Assembly (NCBI GenBank): GCA_039029395.1
Contig: JBCCGG010000021.1
Span: forward strand, 32,532 to 96,531
Direction of reading: 5' to 3'
Origin: JBCCGG01 sp039029395
GTDB taxonomy: Bacteria; Pseudomonadota; Alphaproteobacteria; Kiloniellales; JAKSDN01
Length of the DNA: 64,000 bases
The translations under genes were made by a program, and so were the position numbers. The notes beneath the pieces were generated by a model that was given only the letters and a program-made list of their open reading frames with translations, ran no database searches and was not told the DNA's origin. Numbering within the stretch: position 1 is the first letter of the stretch; every line of letters starts with the position of its first letter. This document shows, in pieces, positions 35,219 to 44,768 of this stretch.

Positions 35219-36208
35219 TCACGCCCGAGACCTGATAATCGCTTTCAGCTTCTGTTTGACGCCGAGTCGATCCGATGCCTTGGCCGCCAGGTTCGTGGCC
35301 GACTCGAATGCCCTATGGCAATTGGCAAGGCAAGCCGTGCGAAGGCCCGGCTTCAGCAGGTAGATGTTGGCGACCAATTGGCTGTCGTTCGCGAACAGGG
35401 ACTTATGAGGCGCATCACCTTCGGTGAAGTCGAAGATTTCCAGGTCCGGCTCCTGGAACAGCACTTTGAGCGCCTCCCATTGCAAAACCGTGCCGGGCGA
35501 CAGCGCGCTCAAAGCCGGGTCGAAGCCGAGGTACTCGTAGATGAGGCTGCGCTCGGTCAAAGGTGCATAGAGATAGGCGGCGGGCTGGCCCTTGAAGAAC
35601 AACAAAAAAGCACGCGCCAGGTCCCGCTCGCCGGCGGCGCTCAGCTCGGCACGAAACGACTGGTCGTCGGGCAACCCACTGTCCAGCAAACGTTCCTGGT
35701 AGGTCTTGGACGAAAGCGGCCGGGCCAGGCGGTAGAACTCCTCTAGCTGCGCACGTCCCCGGTAGCACCGAAAGTCCAGCTCGCCGCCGCTTTCACTGGC
35801 GAACTTGCGCGCCTTGCGGCGCAGGGTCGAGCGGGTCTTGCCGGAGAATTGACTGAGATAGGCTTCGTATCCTATATCGAACCGGATGAAGCGATGCCTG
35901 TAGCACTTGGGCACGTAGCACAGGAAGCCATCACGCCTCGACAGCCGGGCCGGCACGCTGTCGACTGGCAGAGAGCGCACCAGGTAGCCGTGCTGGCCGG
36001 GGCTCAGTGCCGGAAGATGGGCCAACGGAGCGTTCGCCCGGACGGACACGAAAGGTGACGTGCAGACCAGGAGCTCAAGCGGTGCCGCGAAGAGCTCGAT
36101 CTCGCCCACGCGGAAGCGCAACGGCTCGGCACGCGCGGTCCACTCCAGACCGGCGCTCTCACACGTGGTAGGATCTTCCTCAGCCGATAGGGTTGGCATC
36201 GTCACCAT
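35219..36208 (-). CDS. GNAT/FemAB-like acyltransferase
   Basis: A 329-aa protein of the BioF2-like/FemAB-related acetyltransferase group. Core segments are SGKTRSTLRRKARKF, SGLPDDQSFRAELSAAGE, FLLFFKGQPAAYLYAPLTERSLIYEYLGFDP and the LSPGTVLQWEALKVLF pocket strand-helix typical of GNATs involved in exopolysaccharide or peptide modification. It precedes the ATP-grasp gene (119 nt gap) on the same strand. The pair may act on a shared surface or peptide product, but the substrate is unknown. Confidence 0.82.
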   Translation of the reverse strand: MVTMPTLSAEEDPTTCESAGLEWTARAEPLRFRVGEIELFAAPLELLVCTSPFVSVRANAPLAHLPALSPGQHGYLVRSLPVDSVPARLSRRDGFLCYVPKCYRHRFIRFDIGYEAYLSQFSGKTRSTLRRKARKFASESGGELDFRCYRGRAQLEEFYRLARPLSSKTYQERLLDSGLPDDQSFRAELSAAGERDLARAFLLFFKGQPAAYLYAPLTERSLIYEYLGFDPALSALSPGTVLQWEALKVLFQEPDLEIFDFTEGDAPHKSLFANDSQLVANIYLLKPGLRTACLANCHRAFESATNLAAKASDRLGVKQKLKAIIRSRA

Positions 36209-36325
36209 GGCAGCAAGGACTATCAGTGGCCGCGGTTAACAAGTAAGAAACGCGGCGCGCCGGGGCTAGCATGCTACTATAGCAGGCGATCGCTCGGCAC
36301 TACCAGCCGGCCATGGGACCCGTGA

Positions 36326-37234
36326 ATGCCCGAGCTGCCCGACATCACGATGTACATAGCAGCGCTCGAGCGCCGCGTCCTTGGCCAGCGCCTCGAGCGT
36401 CTGCGCATCGCCCATCCCTTCCTGCTTCGTACCGCCGAGCCTCCGGCGAAGGCCTGCGAAGGCAAGCGCGTGGTCGCCCTAAAGCGTTTGGGAAAGCGCA
36501 TCGCGATCGGCCTGGAAGAGGAGCTCTGGCTGGTGCTCCATTTGATGATCGCCGGTCGCCTACACTGGAAACCGCCAGGTGCCCCCTTGCCCGGGCGCCG
36601 GGGCCTCGCCGCCCTCGACTTTCCAAACGGCAGCCTGATCCTGACCGAGGCCGGCACTAAGCGCCGGGCCTCGTTGCATGTGGTCAAGGGAGATGCCGGC
36701 CTGGCCGACCATGACCCAGGCGGCCTCGAAGTCTTGACCTGCGCGGCGGACGACTTTGCCCGCCGCCTTACCTCCGAAAACCACACCCTGAAACGGGCGC
36801 TGACCGACCCCAAGCTGTTCAGCGGCATCGGCAACGCCTATTCGGACGAGATTCTCCATCGGGCCCGGCTCTCGCCGGTCGCCATGACCGGCAGCCTGAC
36901 GAAGGAGGAGACCGAGCGGCTCCACGCGGCGTGCCAGGAGACCTTGGTGGACTGGAGCGAACGCCTGAGCGCTCAGATGGGCGACGGTTTCCCAGAGAAA
37001 GTGACCGCTTTTCGCGATGGCATGGCCGTGCACGGCCGCTACGGGAAGCCCTGCCCGGACTGCGGCACGGCGGTCCAGCGCATCCGCCACGCTTCAAACG
37101 AGACCAATTACTGCCCGCGCTGCCAGACCGGCGGCAAGATGCTGGCTGACCGAGCCCTCTCGCGCCTCCTCAAGAAGGACTGGCCGCGCTCAATCGAGGA
37201 ACTGGAGCGCCTGCAAGCCAAGCCCAAGAGCTGA
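36326..37234 (+). CDS. Fpg/Nei family DNA glycosylase
   Basis: A 302-aa base-excision glycosylase/AP lyase. The N-terminus MPELPD supplies the catalytic P2 and E3. The H2TH domain has FSGIGNAYSDEILHRARLSP. The C-terminal zinc finger is CPDCGTAVQRIRHASNETNYCPRC with four cysteines. It differs from canonical MutM (PELPEVET) and matches the Nei-like alphaproteobacterial paralogue group, so damage specificity is open. It stands between a minus-strand GNAT gene and a minus-strand orphan. Confidence 0.9.
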   Translation: MPELPDITMYIAALERRVLGQRLERLRIAHPFLLRTAEPPAKACEGKRVVALKRLGKRIAIGLEEELWLVLHLMIAGRLHWKPPGAPLPGRRGLAALDFPNGSLILTEAGTKRRASLHVVKGDAGLADHDPGGLEVLTCAADDFARRLTSENHTLKRALTDPKLFSGIGNAYSDEILHRARLSPVAMTGSLTKEETERLHAACQETLVDWSERLSAQMGDGFPEKVTAFRDGMAVHGRYGKPCPDCGTAVQRIRHASNETNYCPRCQTGGKMLADRALSRLLKKDWPRSIEELERLQAKPKS

Positions 37235-37242
37235 GCGCCGAT

Positions 37243-38976
37243 CTACTTCCCGACGTTCTCCGGCAGGATCTGGCTGCTTTGGAAGCGGTCGTGGAGAATC
37301 CACTTGCCGGTCGGCACGGTGCTGTCGCCCGAGTGATAGAAGTGGAACTCGTTGACGAAGAGGTAGGTCTCACCACCGACCTTTTCGGCCGTGGTCGCCT
37401 GGAACTCGTCCCACACGTAGTGGGTCGCGGTGATCTCGGTGCTCGCCGCGCCGTAGTCGACCGTGCCCTCGGTGCGCTCCTTGCGCTGGACGTCGTAGTT
37501 GATCACCAGGCGCTCATGCTCGAAGCCGTACTGGGGCCGGGCCAGGACCTCGGCGGCGGCTTCCAGAAGCGCCGGATCCTCGGACTGGGCCTCGGGCATG
37601 CGCTTGCCTCGCAGGGCCACCTGACGCTTTTCCTTGAAGGCCGCCATGCCCTCCTCGAAGCGGCGCTGTTGAGCTGCCCGGTCGGCACCGTTGGTGCGGC
37701 CGATCGCCGCGTCGTAGGCCGCCGCCACCTTGACCGCTGTCAGACCGTCGTTCAGCAACCCCATGTACTCCTCGAAGCGGCCCTGTCCCAGCAAGCGGTT
37801 GGCCTGGTCGTCGCTGTCGTTTGGATCGACGTTCTCTAGCCCGTTCAGGACCCGCTCGCCGTTGATCACCCAATGGTCCATCGCATAGGTCGATAGCTCG
37901 ACCGCCTGCTTGATGTCGCTCGGCTTGGAGTGGGTCAGCACCGCGCGGGCCTCCCGGAAAGTATTGCCCTGCTCGACCGTGAGCGGCGCCTTGCCATCGA
38001 TGCTCTGAAGGTAGGCCAGGTCCTGGTCGATCTGGCTCTGGGCCGCCTTGATCGCCGAGACAAAGGCCTGGACCGCCGCTTCGTCGGTCGGCGCGGTCAA
38101 GGGTTTGGGGATCTTGAGCGCCTGGGTGCGCTTGGCGACCGCCTCGAGCTGGCCGGCATAGTCGCCCAGCTGGTCTTGTTCGGCGGCGGCTTGCTGGACC
38201 CGCTGGTCAAAGGCCGTGCCCACTTGAATCAGTGCCTGGGTGATCGCCTGAATGTTGGGGTTCTGGGGATTCTGGAAGGCTTGCATAGAGTTGAAGAGAT
38301 TGTTCAGGCGCTCATTCACATAGCCCACTTTTCCGGCGTCCATGTAATCAAGCGCCGTCATCTTGCCGATGTATTCGGCGGTGCCCATGAGGTCCGACTG
38401 CCAGCTCGGCGCCATGACCTCGACCAGATGGTTATTGATTTGGCCGTAGAGCGCGGCGGCCTCCTGCCAGGCCGGGTCGTCCCGGTTGGCATAGACGGCC
38501 AGCTCCTGACCGACCCGCATGGTGTCCGCAACGTGCCGCGCGGCGACGCCGTGGTCACCCGCCTTGAGGCCACTGACCTGCTTGCCAATGAGATTGAGCT
38601 CGCTCTGCAGGCGCCGAAGGGTCGGATCCGTCGCCGGCTGGGCCGGCTGGGCCGTGGTCGCCCCGCCGCTTCCTCCGCCGGCCAGCTCGGCAAGTCCGGC
38701 CTTGACCGCCTGGAGCCGCTGATTGGCCTCGATCCAAGAGGCATGGTCCTGGTTCGGCGAGGCGGCCAGGCGCTCCTCGGTCAGCGCGAGCGAGTTTTGC
38801 AGACGCTTGATGTTGGCCTTGCGGCTCGGCGTCAGGCCCTTGAGCTGTTGCTCTGCCTTTTCGATGTCGTAGAGCGCCGCCTTGATGTTGCTGTCGGCGG
38901 GCTCGCTTTGAGCCTGGGCGGCAGGCGCCGCGATGAGCGCCGCGACCAGCGCGACGAGACAAAGCCATGGACGCAT
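37243..38976 (-). CDS. Exported protein of unknown function (577 aa)
   Basis: I do not recognise this family. A signal peptide (MRPWLCLVALVAALIAAPAAQA) is followed by about 450 residues of mostly alpha-helix rich in Gln, Ala and Glu, with a Gly/Ser/Thr/Pro linker near 100-115. A more beta-like C-terminal region (about 480-577) is rich in aromatic residues, for example ETYLFVNEFHFYHSGD. It is probably periplasmic or envelope-associated. It is monocistronic and convergent with the glycosylase gene. The clean signal peptide and consistent codon use support a real gene. Confidence 0.8.
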   Translation of the reverse strand: MRPWLCLVALVAALIAAPAAQAQSEPADSNIKAALYDIEKAEQQLKGLTPSRKANIKRLQNSLALTEERLAASPNQDHASWIEANQRLQAVKAGLAELAGGGSGGATTAQPAQPATDPTLRRLQSELNLIGKQVSGLKAGDHGVAARHVADTMRVGQELAVYANRDDPAWQEAAALYGQINNHLVEVMAPSWQSDLMGTAEYIGKMTALDYMDAGKVGYVNERLNNLFNSMQAFQNPQNPNIQAITQALIQVGTAFDQRVQQAAAEQDQLGDYAGQLEAVAKRTQALKIPKPLTAPTDEAAVQAFVSAIKAAQSQIDQDLAYLQSIDGKAPLTVEQGNTFREARAVLTHSKPSDIKQAVELSTYAMDHWVINGERVLNGLENVDPNDSDDQANRLLGQGRFEEYMGLLNDGLTAVKVAAAYDAAIGRTNGADRAAQQRRFEEGMAAFKEKRQVALRGKRMPEAQSEDPALLEAAAEVLARPQYGFEHERLVINYDVQRKERTEGTVDYGAASTEITATHYVWDEFQATTAEKVGGETYLFVNEFHFYHSGDSTVPTGKWILHDRFQSSQILPENVGK

Positions 38977-39150
38977 GGAGAACCTCCCCGGAATTGTTCC
39001 ACTCCCCTGGCCCTCAACAGCACGGAGTTTAAATTCTCCACCCGCCGCTTGTATATAGGACTAGGCTCCGCAGGCCATCGACAAGCGGCGCCCACGCCCT
39101 ATATTCACGTGATCGCATCTCCTGCCCACTTGCTTCCAGATTGAGAGCCC

Positions 39151-40494
39151 ATGCCCTCCACCACTTCGCCCCTCGACCTGCTCGATCAATTGCTTGCCAA
39201 GGCCAAGGCGGCCGGCGCGGAAAGCGCGGACGCGCTTTACGGCCAGTCGGTCTCACTCTCCTATGCTCAGCGCCTCGGCAAGCTGGAGCGCCTGGAACGC
39301 GAAGAGAGCAACGATTTGGGACTGCGCGTGCTGCTCGGCCATCGCCAGGCCGTGGTCTCAAGTAGCGACACCACGCCGGCCGCCCTAGATGCCCTGGTGG
39401 AGCGGGCGCTCGCCATGGCCCGGGTCGTGCCAGAGGACCCCCACTGTGGCCTGGCCGCGCCGGAACAGCTGGTCGCCGACCCGCCTGCGCTGGACATTTG
39501 CGATGACGGCGAGCCGTCGACCCAGACCCTGATCGACCGGGCCAAGGCCTGCGAGGAGGCCGCCCTGGCTACGACGGGGATCACAAACTCCGAAGGTGCC
39601 GAGGCCGGCTGGACCAGTGTCGAGATCGCGCTCGCCGGCTCGAACGGCTTTGCCGGGCGCTACGCCACCTCGCGGCATTCGATCGGCGTCGCGGTGCTGG
39701 CCGGTGAAGGCCTGGGGATGGAGCGGGACTACGACTTCTCGACCACCGTGCACGGCGCCGATCTGGAATCGGCCGACCAGCTCGGCCGCAACGCCGCCGA
39801 GCGGGCGGTCAAGCGCCTCAATGCCCGCAAGGCAGAGACCGGCCAGGTGCCCGTGGTGTTCGACCCCCGGGTTGCCGGCAGCCTGCTGGGCCACCTGGCG
39901 GGCGCGATCAACGGCGTCTCGGTCGCCCGGGAGACCTCGTTCCTCAAAGACAAGCTGGGCGAGATGGTGTTCGCGCCGGGCATCGCGATCGTCGACGATC
40001 CTCACCGGCCGCGCGGCCTGCGCTCCAAGCCGTTCGACGGCGAAGGCTTGGCTAACCGCCGCCGCCTGGTGATCGAGGACGGCCGCTTGACCACCTGGAT
40101 TCTCGACCTGGCCTCGGCGCGCCAGCTCGGGCTCGACTCGACCGGCCATGCCTCGCGGGGCACCAGCGGCACGCCCTCGCCGTCGACCACTAATCTCTAT
40201 CTGGAGCCCGGTCCCCAAAGCCCGGCCGAGCTTCTGGCCGACATCCAATCAGGCTTCTACGTCACCGAGATGATGGGCATGGGCGTCAACGGCGTGACCG
40301 GCGACTACAGCCGGGGCGCGGCCGGTTTCTGGATCGACAAGGGCGAATTGGCCTTCCCGGTCAGCGAGGCGACCGTGGCCGGCAACCTCAAGGACATGTT
40401 CCCAAAACTGACGCCGGCCGACGATCTTGCCTTCCGTTATGCCACGAACGCACCGACCCTAAGGGTCGAAGGCATGACCGTGGCCGGCGCCTAA
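39151..40494 (+). CDS. pmbA: TldE/PmbA family protein
   Basis: A 447-aa protein of the TldD/TldE peptidase family. It lacks the HExxxH zinc motif of TldD, as TldE/PmbA does. Conserved blocks are RLGKLERLEREESNDLGLRVL, VVFDPRVAGSLLGHL and GFYVTEMMGMGVNGVTGDYSRGAAGFWI. TldD and TldE form a heterodimeric protease that trims peptides such as microcin B17 or CcdA. No tldD is adjacent. A paralogous role is possible. Confidence 0.92.
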   Translation: MPSTTSPLDLLDQLLAKAKAAGAESADALYGQSVSLSYAQRLGKLERLEREESNDLGLRVLLGHRQAVVSSSDTTPAALDALVERALAMARVVPEDPHCGLAAPEQLVADPPALDICDDGEPSTQTLIDRAKACEEAALATTGITNSEGAEAGWTSVEIALAGSNGFAGRYATSRHSIGVAVLAGEGLGMERDYDFSTTVHGADLESADQLGRNAAERAVKRLNARKAETGQVPVVFDPRVAGSLLGHLAGAINGVSVARETSFLKDKLGEMVFAPGIAIVDDPHRPRGLRSKPFDGEGLANRRRLVIEDGRLTTWILDLASARQLGLDSTGHASRGTSGTPSPSTTNLYLEPGPQSPAELLADIQSGFYVTEMMGMGVNGVTGDYSRGAAGFWIDKGELAFPVSEATVAGNLKDMFPKLTPADDLAFRYATNAPTLRVEGMTVAGA

Positions 40495-40506
40495 GAGGTC
40501 AAAGAG

Positions 40507-40713
40507 CTAGCGGTTGCCGCCGGCGAGCGTGATCGGATAGCCGCCGGCCAGGTCGTGCTTGAGCCGGCACTGAGCGCGGTCGGGCACGCCGTAGCATTGG
40601 TTGGCGGTCGCCAGCTGTGGATCGCGCGGACCAACCGGCGGCGCATTACCGCAAGCGGCCAGCAGGGGGCCCGCCACCACGGCGACAAGGACCCCGTTTA
40701 CCAGGCGTTTCAT
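40507..40713 (-). CDS. Small lipoprotein
   Basis: A 68-aa lipoprotein. The signal peptide MKRLVNGVLVAVVAGPLLAAC ends in the lipobox LAAC, and two further cysteines (in QCYG and QCRL) are in the mature part. I chose the ATG at 40713, since the upstream part of the frame (to 40800) lacks signal-peptide character. Function unknown. Confidence 0.75.
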   Translation of the reverse strand: MKRLVNGVLVAVVAGPLLAACGNAPPVGPRDPQLATANQCYGVPDRAQCRLKHDLAGGYPITLAGGNR

Positions 40714-40811
40714 CGAACCATCCTTCCATAGGGCTATGGCCGGATCCTGGTCTAGGAGTCTGGGTCTTAAGACGCCTGGTTCGAAATCAATTGGCTTCAC
40801 GGCTGCGCGAC

Positions 40812-41720
40812 TTACGCATCGTTCGGCACAACCAGGTTGAGCGCGTCAGGCACCAGCTCGACGGTCACCGGAAGGCGGCCGATCAAGTCGCCGTCGCCCT
40901 GCACCGGGTCGCCCTCGGGCCCTTCGATGGTCAGACGCTCGGCGCCCTCGATCTTGAAGTCGGCAGCCTTCGGCAGGCGGCCGAGCACCAGCAGCGCGCC
41001 GTAGCGGATCACATTCCAAGGGCCCGAGCGGGTGAAGCGGCAGAGCTGGAATCGAGGCGAGAAGAGACTGGCCTGGGGTGCACAAACGAAGCGCCCGCCA
41101 TAGAAGCGCCCACGGGTCACGATCGCCGAGGCGGCCCGGTGGCTGGTGTCAGCTATGGTCAGTCGATAGCCCGGCGAGCGGAAGGAAATCAGCTGACGGA
41201 CCGACTCGATCACGTAGGCGGCCTTGCCGAGCCGTCGCTTGAGCGCCAGATCGACCGAAGCAACCACTTGGGCATCGAAACCGACGCCGATCATCGAGAG
41301 AAAGTAGCGCTGGTCGACCCGGCCCAGGCCGACCGGCCGAATGGCGCCCGTGGCGATCGCCCGGGCCAGCTGCCCCGCCCGGCGGGGCAGCCCAAGCTCG
41401 TGGGCCAAGACGTTCGCGGTGCCCAGCGGCAGTACTGCTAGGGGCAGGGGCGGCTCGTAGCGTGTCGCGTCCAGAAGGCCGTTGACGACCTCGTTGATCG
41501 TGCCGTCACCGCCGGCCGCGACCACCACGTCGGCCAGCTCGAGCGTTACCGCCCGGGCCAGGGACTCCGCATGGCCGGGCGCGGCCGTCGGCCACAGGGT
41601 GATCGGGCACCCCAGGGCCTCCAGCGCCTTAAGGGTGGCGTCTAGGTAGCGCTTGCGGGCGCCGCCTGCGGTCGGGTTGAAAATCACCAACAGGCGCCGC
41701 GGACGCTCGGGCTCGGTCAT
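40812..41720 (-). CDS. Diacylglycerol kinase-like (DAGK catalytic domain) lipid kinase
   Basis: A 302-aa YegS/DgkB-type kinase. The nucleotide-binding motif G70-G71-D72-G73-T-I-N-E is present, with VIFNPTAGG at the N-terminus and PLGTANVLAHELGLP. It is expected to phosphorylate diacylglycerol or another lipid at the membrane. I chose the ATG at 41720 (GAGGA upstream); 41750 is an alternative. It is divergent from the peroxiredoxin gene. Confidence 0.9.
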   Translation of the reverse strand: MTEPERPRRLLVIFNPTAGGARKRYLDATLKALEALGCPITLWPTAAPGHAESLARAVTLELADVVVAAGGDGTINEVVNGLLDATRYEPPLPLAVLPLGTANVLAHELGLPRRAGQLARAIATGAIRPVGLGRVDQRYFLSMIGVGFDAQVVASVDLALKRRLGKAAYVIESVRQLISFRSPGYRLTIADTSHRAASAIVTRGRFYGGRFVCAPQASLFSPRFQLCRFTRSGPWNVIRYGALLVLGRLPKAADFKIEGAERLTIEGPEGDPVQGDGDLIGRLPVTVELVPDALNLVVPNDA

Positions 41721-41889
41721 CGACTTTCGGAGTCCTCGGCCATGGCTCACGTATCATTGAACCGCAAAATTATTGACTATATGTAGACTACGTGAGGTTT
41801 TCCAAAGCAAGGCCAGCCGGCATATCTGCGCACGCCTTCAAGCGATATCCATTGTCTTTGAGAATAGCTGCAACCCAGGGAGATGACGC

Positions 41890-42552
41890 ATGTCACTTAG
41901 GATCAACGCCGACGCCCCTAACTTCACCGCCGAGACGACCGAAGGCACGATCGATTTTCACGATTGGATCGGCGACGGCTGGGCAATCCTCTTTTCCCAT
42001 CCCAAGGATTTCACGCCGGTCTGCACCACCGAGCTGGGCTACATGGCCGGCCTCAAGCCCGAGTTCGACAAGCGCAACTGCAAGATTCTCGGCCTCAGCG
42101 TCGACCCGGTGGACAATCACGCCGCATGGTCCAAGGACATCGAGGAGACTCAAGGCCACGCAGTCAACTACCCAATGATCGGCGATCCGGAGCTCAAGAT
42201 CGCCAAGCTCTACGAGATGCTGCCGGCCGATGCCGGCGAGACCTCCGAGGGCCGCACCGCGGTCGACAATGCGACGGTGCGCACGGTCTTCCTTGTCGGC
42301 CCGGACAAGAAGATCAAGCTCAACCTGACTTATCCCATGAGCACCGGGCGGAATTTCGACGAGGTGCTGCGGGTGCTCGATTCCTGCCAGTTGACCGCCA
42401 AGCACAAGGTCGCGACGCCGGTCAACTGGAAGCAGGGCGAGGACGTCATCATCGTGCCCGCCGTCTCCAACGAAGAGGCCAAGGAGAAGTATCCGGACGG
42501 CTGGAAGGAGCCGAAGCCCTACATCCGCATCGTTCCGCAGCCGACCGACTAA
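41890..42552 (+). CDS. 1-Cys peroxiredoxin (Prx6/AhpC-TSA family)
   Basis: A 220-aa peroxidase reducing peroxides. The peroxidatic cysteine is C45 in the PVCTTE motif (HPKDFTPVCTTELG). No resolving cysteine of the AhpC type is obvious, so the protein fits the 1-Cys/Prx6 group, which has this longer C-terminal domain. Ribosome-binding site GGGAGA. A strong hairpin terminator follows. Cytoplasmic oxidative-stress protection is the expected role. Confidence 0.93.
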   Translation: MSLRINADAPNFTAETTEGTIDFHDWIGDGWAILFSHPKDFTPVCTTELGYMAGLKPEFDKRNCKILGLSVDPVDNHAAWSKDIEETQGHAVNYPMIGDPELKIAKLYEMLPADAGETSEGRTAVDNATVRTVFLVGPDKKIKLNLTYPMSTGRNFDEVLRVLDSCQLTAKHKVATPVNWKQGEDVIIVPAVSNEEAKEKYPDGWKEPKPYIRIVPQPTD

Positions 42553-42584
42553 GGGACGCAAGGCGCCCTTGCGGGGTTAAGAGT

Positions 42585-42625
42585 ATCGCCGGCTTGGCCC
42601 TAGCCCCAAGCCGGCGATTTTCTTT
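42585..42625 (+). terminator. Rho-independent terminator of the peroxiredoxin gene
   Basis: A perfect 13-bp stem, ATCGCCGGCTTGG (42585-42597) and CCAAGCCGGCGAT (42606-42618), with an 8-nt loop and a TTTTCTTT tail. Confidence 0.9.
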
Positions 42626-42730
42626 GTCTGCCCGTTTCGACATAGCGATGGTCGTATTGTGGCTTGTGCCCGCTGCGGGGCTGGTCGAGAGTTCTTTCCT
42701 CGAACGGGAGTCAAGGGGAGCCGCCGGCCC

Positions 42731-43975
42731 ATGTCGATCACCAGCCTCCAAGCGTCCGACCGACCGGCGCGCCAGCACGGCGCAATGGAATTCAGCGAAC
42801 CGCCCGTCGATCTGGACGGGGTCCGGCTTTACCGCTTGGACCGCCTGCGCGAAGTGCTAAAGGCCCGGGATATCGCCGGCCTGCTGATGTTCGACCAGGT
42901 CAACACCCGCTACGCGACCGACGCCACCAACATGCAGATCTGGTGCGCCCACTACGAGGCCCGGGCGGTCTTCGTGGCGGCCGACGGTCCATGCGTTCTG
43001 TTCGATTACGGCAACTACCCGCACCTGGCCGAGGATCTCCCGACGGTCGACGAGTACCGGGTCAACTCGTCGTTCTACTACTTCACCGCCGGGTCGCGGT
43101 CGGAAGAGCGGGCGCGCCAGTTCGGCGACCAAATTGCCGATCTCATGGCCAAGCATGGCGGCGGCAACAAGCGCCTGGCGATCGATCGGCTGTCCCACAT
43201 GGGGGTCGACGCGATCCGCGCCCACGGCATCGAGGTGCTGAACGGCCTGGAGGTGACCGAGAAGGCGCGGGAGATCAAGTCGCCGGACGAGCTCATGCTG
43301 ATGCGCGCCGCGGTCTCCGCCTGCGAGGCCGGCATGGATGCCATGCGCAACGCGCTCGAGCCCGGCATCACGGAGAACGCGCTTTGGGCCAAGCTGCACG
43401 AGACCAACATCCGCCTCGGCGGCGAGTGGATCGAGACCCGGCTGCTTTCGGCCGGACCGCGCACGAACCCCTGGTTCCGGGAATGCTCCATGCGGCCGAT
43501 CGAACGCGGCGATCTGGTCAGCTTCGACACCGACCTGATCGGCCCCTACGGCTACTGCGCCGATATCTCGCGCTCCTGGGTGTGCGGCGACAAGCCGAGC
43601 GACGAGCAGCGCCGGCTCTACGCCATGGCGGTCGAGCAGATCGCCCACAACACGAGCCTTCTGAAGGCCGGTGTCAGCCTGCGCGAGGTCTCGGAAAAGG
43701 CCTGGCCGATACCCGAGGCCTATCTCTCGAACCGCTACCCCAGCCTGATCCACGGCGTCGGTCTGGCCGACGAGTACCCCTCGATCAAGCACTGGAGCGA
43801 CTTCGAGGCCAAGGGTTACGACGACGTGCTGGAAGCCGGCATGACCCTTTGCGTCGAGTCCTTTATCGGCCTCGAGGGCGGCAAGGAGGGCGTCAAGCTG
43901 GAGCAACAGGTGCTGATCACCGAGGACGGTACGGAGCTGCTCTCAACCTATCCGCTCGAGGAGGACTGGCTCTAG
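42731..43975 (+). CDS. dddP: DddP-like M24 family protein (probable DMSP lyase family)
   Basis: A 414-aa creatinase/aminopeptidase-fold (M24) protein. Characteristic DddP-like blocks are AGLLMFDQVNTRYATDATNMQ, GGEWIETRLLSAGPRTNPWF and FDTDLIGPYGYCADISRSW. The metal and catalytic residues are D266, D268, D278, H341, E376 and E391, with D347 six residues after the histidine. Their spacing equals that recalled for the Roseobacter DMSP lyase DddP, which cleaves dimethylsulfoniopropionate to DMS and acrylate. Related M24 proteins exist with unknown activity, so the reaction is inferred. I chose the ATG at 42731. Two genes follow in operon: SDR and a muconolactone-isomerase-like protein. Confidence 0.75.
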   Translation: MSITSLQASDRPARQHGAMEFSEPPVDLDGVRLYRLDRLREVLKARDIAGLLMFDQVNTRYATDATNMQIWCAHYEARAVFVAADGPCVLFDYGNYPHLAEDLPTVDEYRVNSSFYYFTAGSRSEERARQFGDQIADLMAKHGGGNKRLAIDRLSHMGVDAIRAHGIEVLNGLEVTEKAREIKSPDELMLMRAAVSACEAGMDAMRNALEPGITENALWAKLHETNIRLGGEWIETRLLSAGPRTNPWFRECSMRPIERGDLVSFDTDLIGPYGYCADISRSWVCGDKPSDEQRRLYAMAVEQIAHNTSLLKAGVSLREVSEKAWPIPEAYLSNRYPSLIHGVGLADEYPSIKHWSDFEAKGYDDVLEAGMTLCVESFIGLEGGKEGVKLEQQVLITEDGTELLSTYPLEEDWL

Positions 43976-43977
43976 TC

Positions 43978-44736
43978 ATGCCCGATCTTTCCGGCAAGAC
44001 CGTCCTGGTGACCGGCGGCTCCCGGGGCATCGGCGCGGCGACCGTCCGAGCCTGCGGCCAGGCCGGCGCCCGGGTTCTGCTCCACTACGGCCGCGCTAAG
44101 GAGGCCGCCGAAGCAATCCGGGCCGAGATCGGCGCCGAAACCTGCCAGCTGATTCAGGCCGACCTGTCCGAGCCGGAGAGCGTCGAGCGCTTGTGGCAAG
44201 AGGCGCTGGCCGTGGCGCCAAAGATCGACGTGGTGGTCAACAACGCCGGGGTGTTCGATCCGGCGCCGGTCGATCTCTCCCTGAAGGCCTGGCGCGCCGC
44301 CTGGGACCGGGTGATGCAGATCAATCTGCAGGCCCCGGCCGACCTCTGCCGAGCGGCGATCCTGCACTTCCGGGAAAAGGGCGGCGGCAAGATCATCAAC
44401 GTGGCGAGCCGTGCCGCGCACCGGGGCGAGGCGCCCGACCAGATGCCCTATGGCGCCTCCAAGGGCGCACTGGTCACCCTGACCAAGACGATCGCCCGGG
44501 GCTATGCCGCCGACGGCGTCCTGGCCTTTTGCATCGCGCCCGGATTCGTCGCCACCGACATGGTCGCCGATGCCCTGGACGAGGCGGCGGTCGCACGGGT
44601 TGTCGCCGACATTCCGCTCGGCGAGATGGCGCCGCCGGAGGAAATCGGCGCGCTCGCCGCCTTTCTCTGCTCGGACCAGGTGCGCCACTTGAGCGGGGCG
44701 ACTTTCGACGTGAACGGCGCCTCCTACGTGCGCTAG
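43978..44736 (+). CDS. Short-chain dehydrogenase/reductase
   Basis: A 252-aa classical SDR: cofactor motif TGGSRGIG, NNAG, active-site serine in NVASRAAH, and YGASKG (Y-x3-K). The start at 43978 is 2 nt after the dddP-like stop, so translation is coupled. It may act on an intermediate from that pathway, but the substrate is unknown. The upstream frame extension to 42664 is an antisense-type artefact. Confidence 0.9.
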   Translation: MPDLSGKTVLVTGGSRGIGAATVRACGQAGARVLLHYGRAKEAAEAIRAEIGAETCQLIQADLSEPESVERLWQEALAVAPKIDVVVNNAGVFDPAPVDLSLKAWRAAWDRVMQINLQAPADLCRAAILHFREKGGGKIINVASRAAHRGEAPDQMPYGASKGALVTLTKTIARGYAADGVLAFCIAPGFVATDMVADALDEAAVARVVADIPLGEMAPPEEIGALAAFLCSDQVRHLSGATFDVNGASYVR

Positions 44737-44768
44737 ACTTGCCGATCAGGAAACTGGGGGAGGAAGCC

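Noticed and set aside
41761..41800. A possible IscR/Rrf2-type site (GACTATATGTAGAC) before the peroxiredoxin
   Set aside because: Only a loose dyad, not a match to a known consensus.
42664..43977. A 690-aa frame ending in the SDR
   Set aside because: The upstream part overlaps the DddP-like gene in another frame, with low-complexity Arg/Gly/Pro content.
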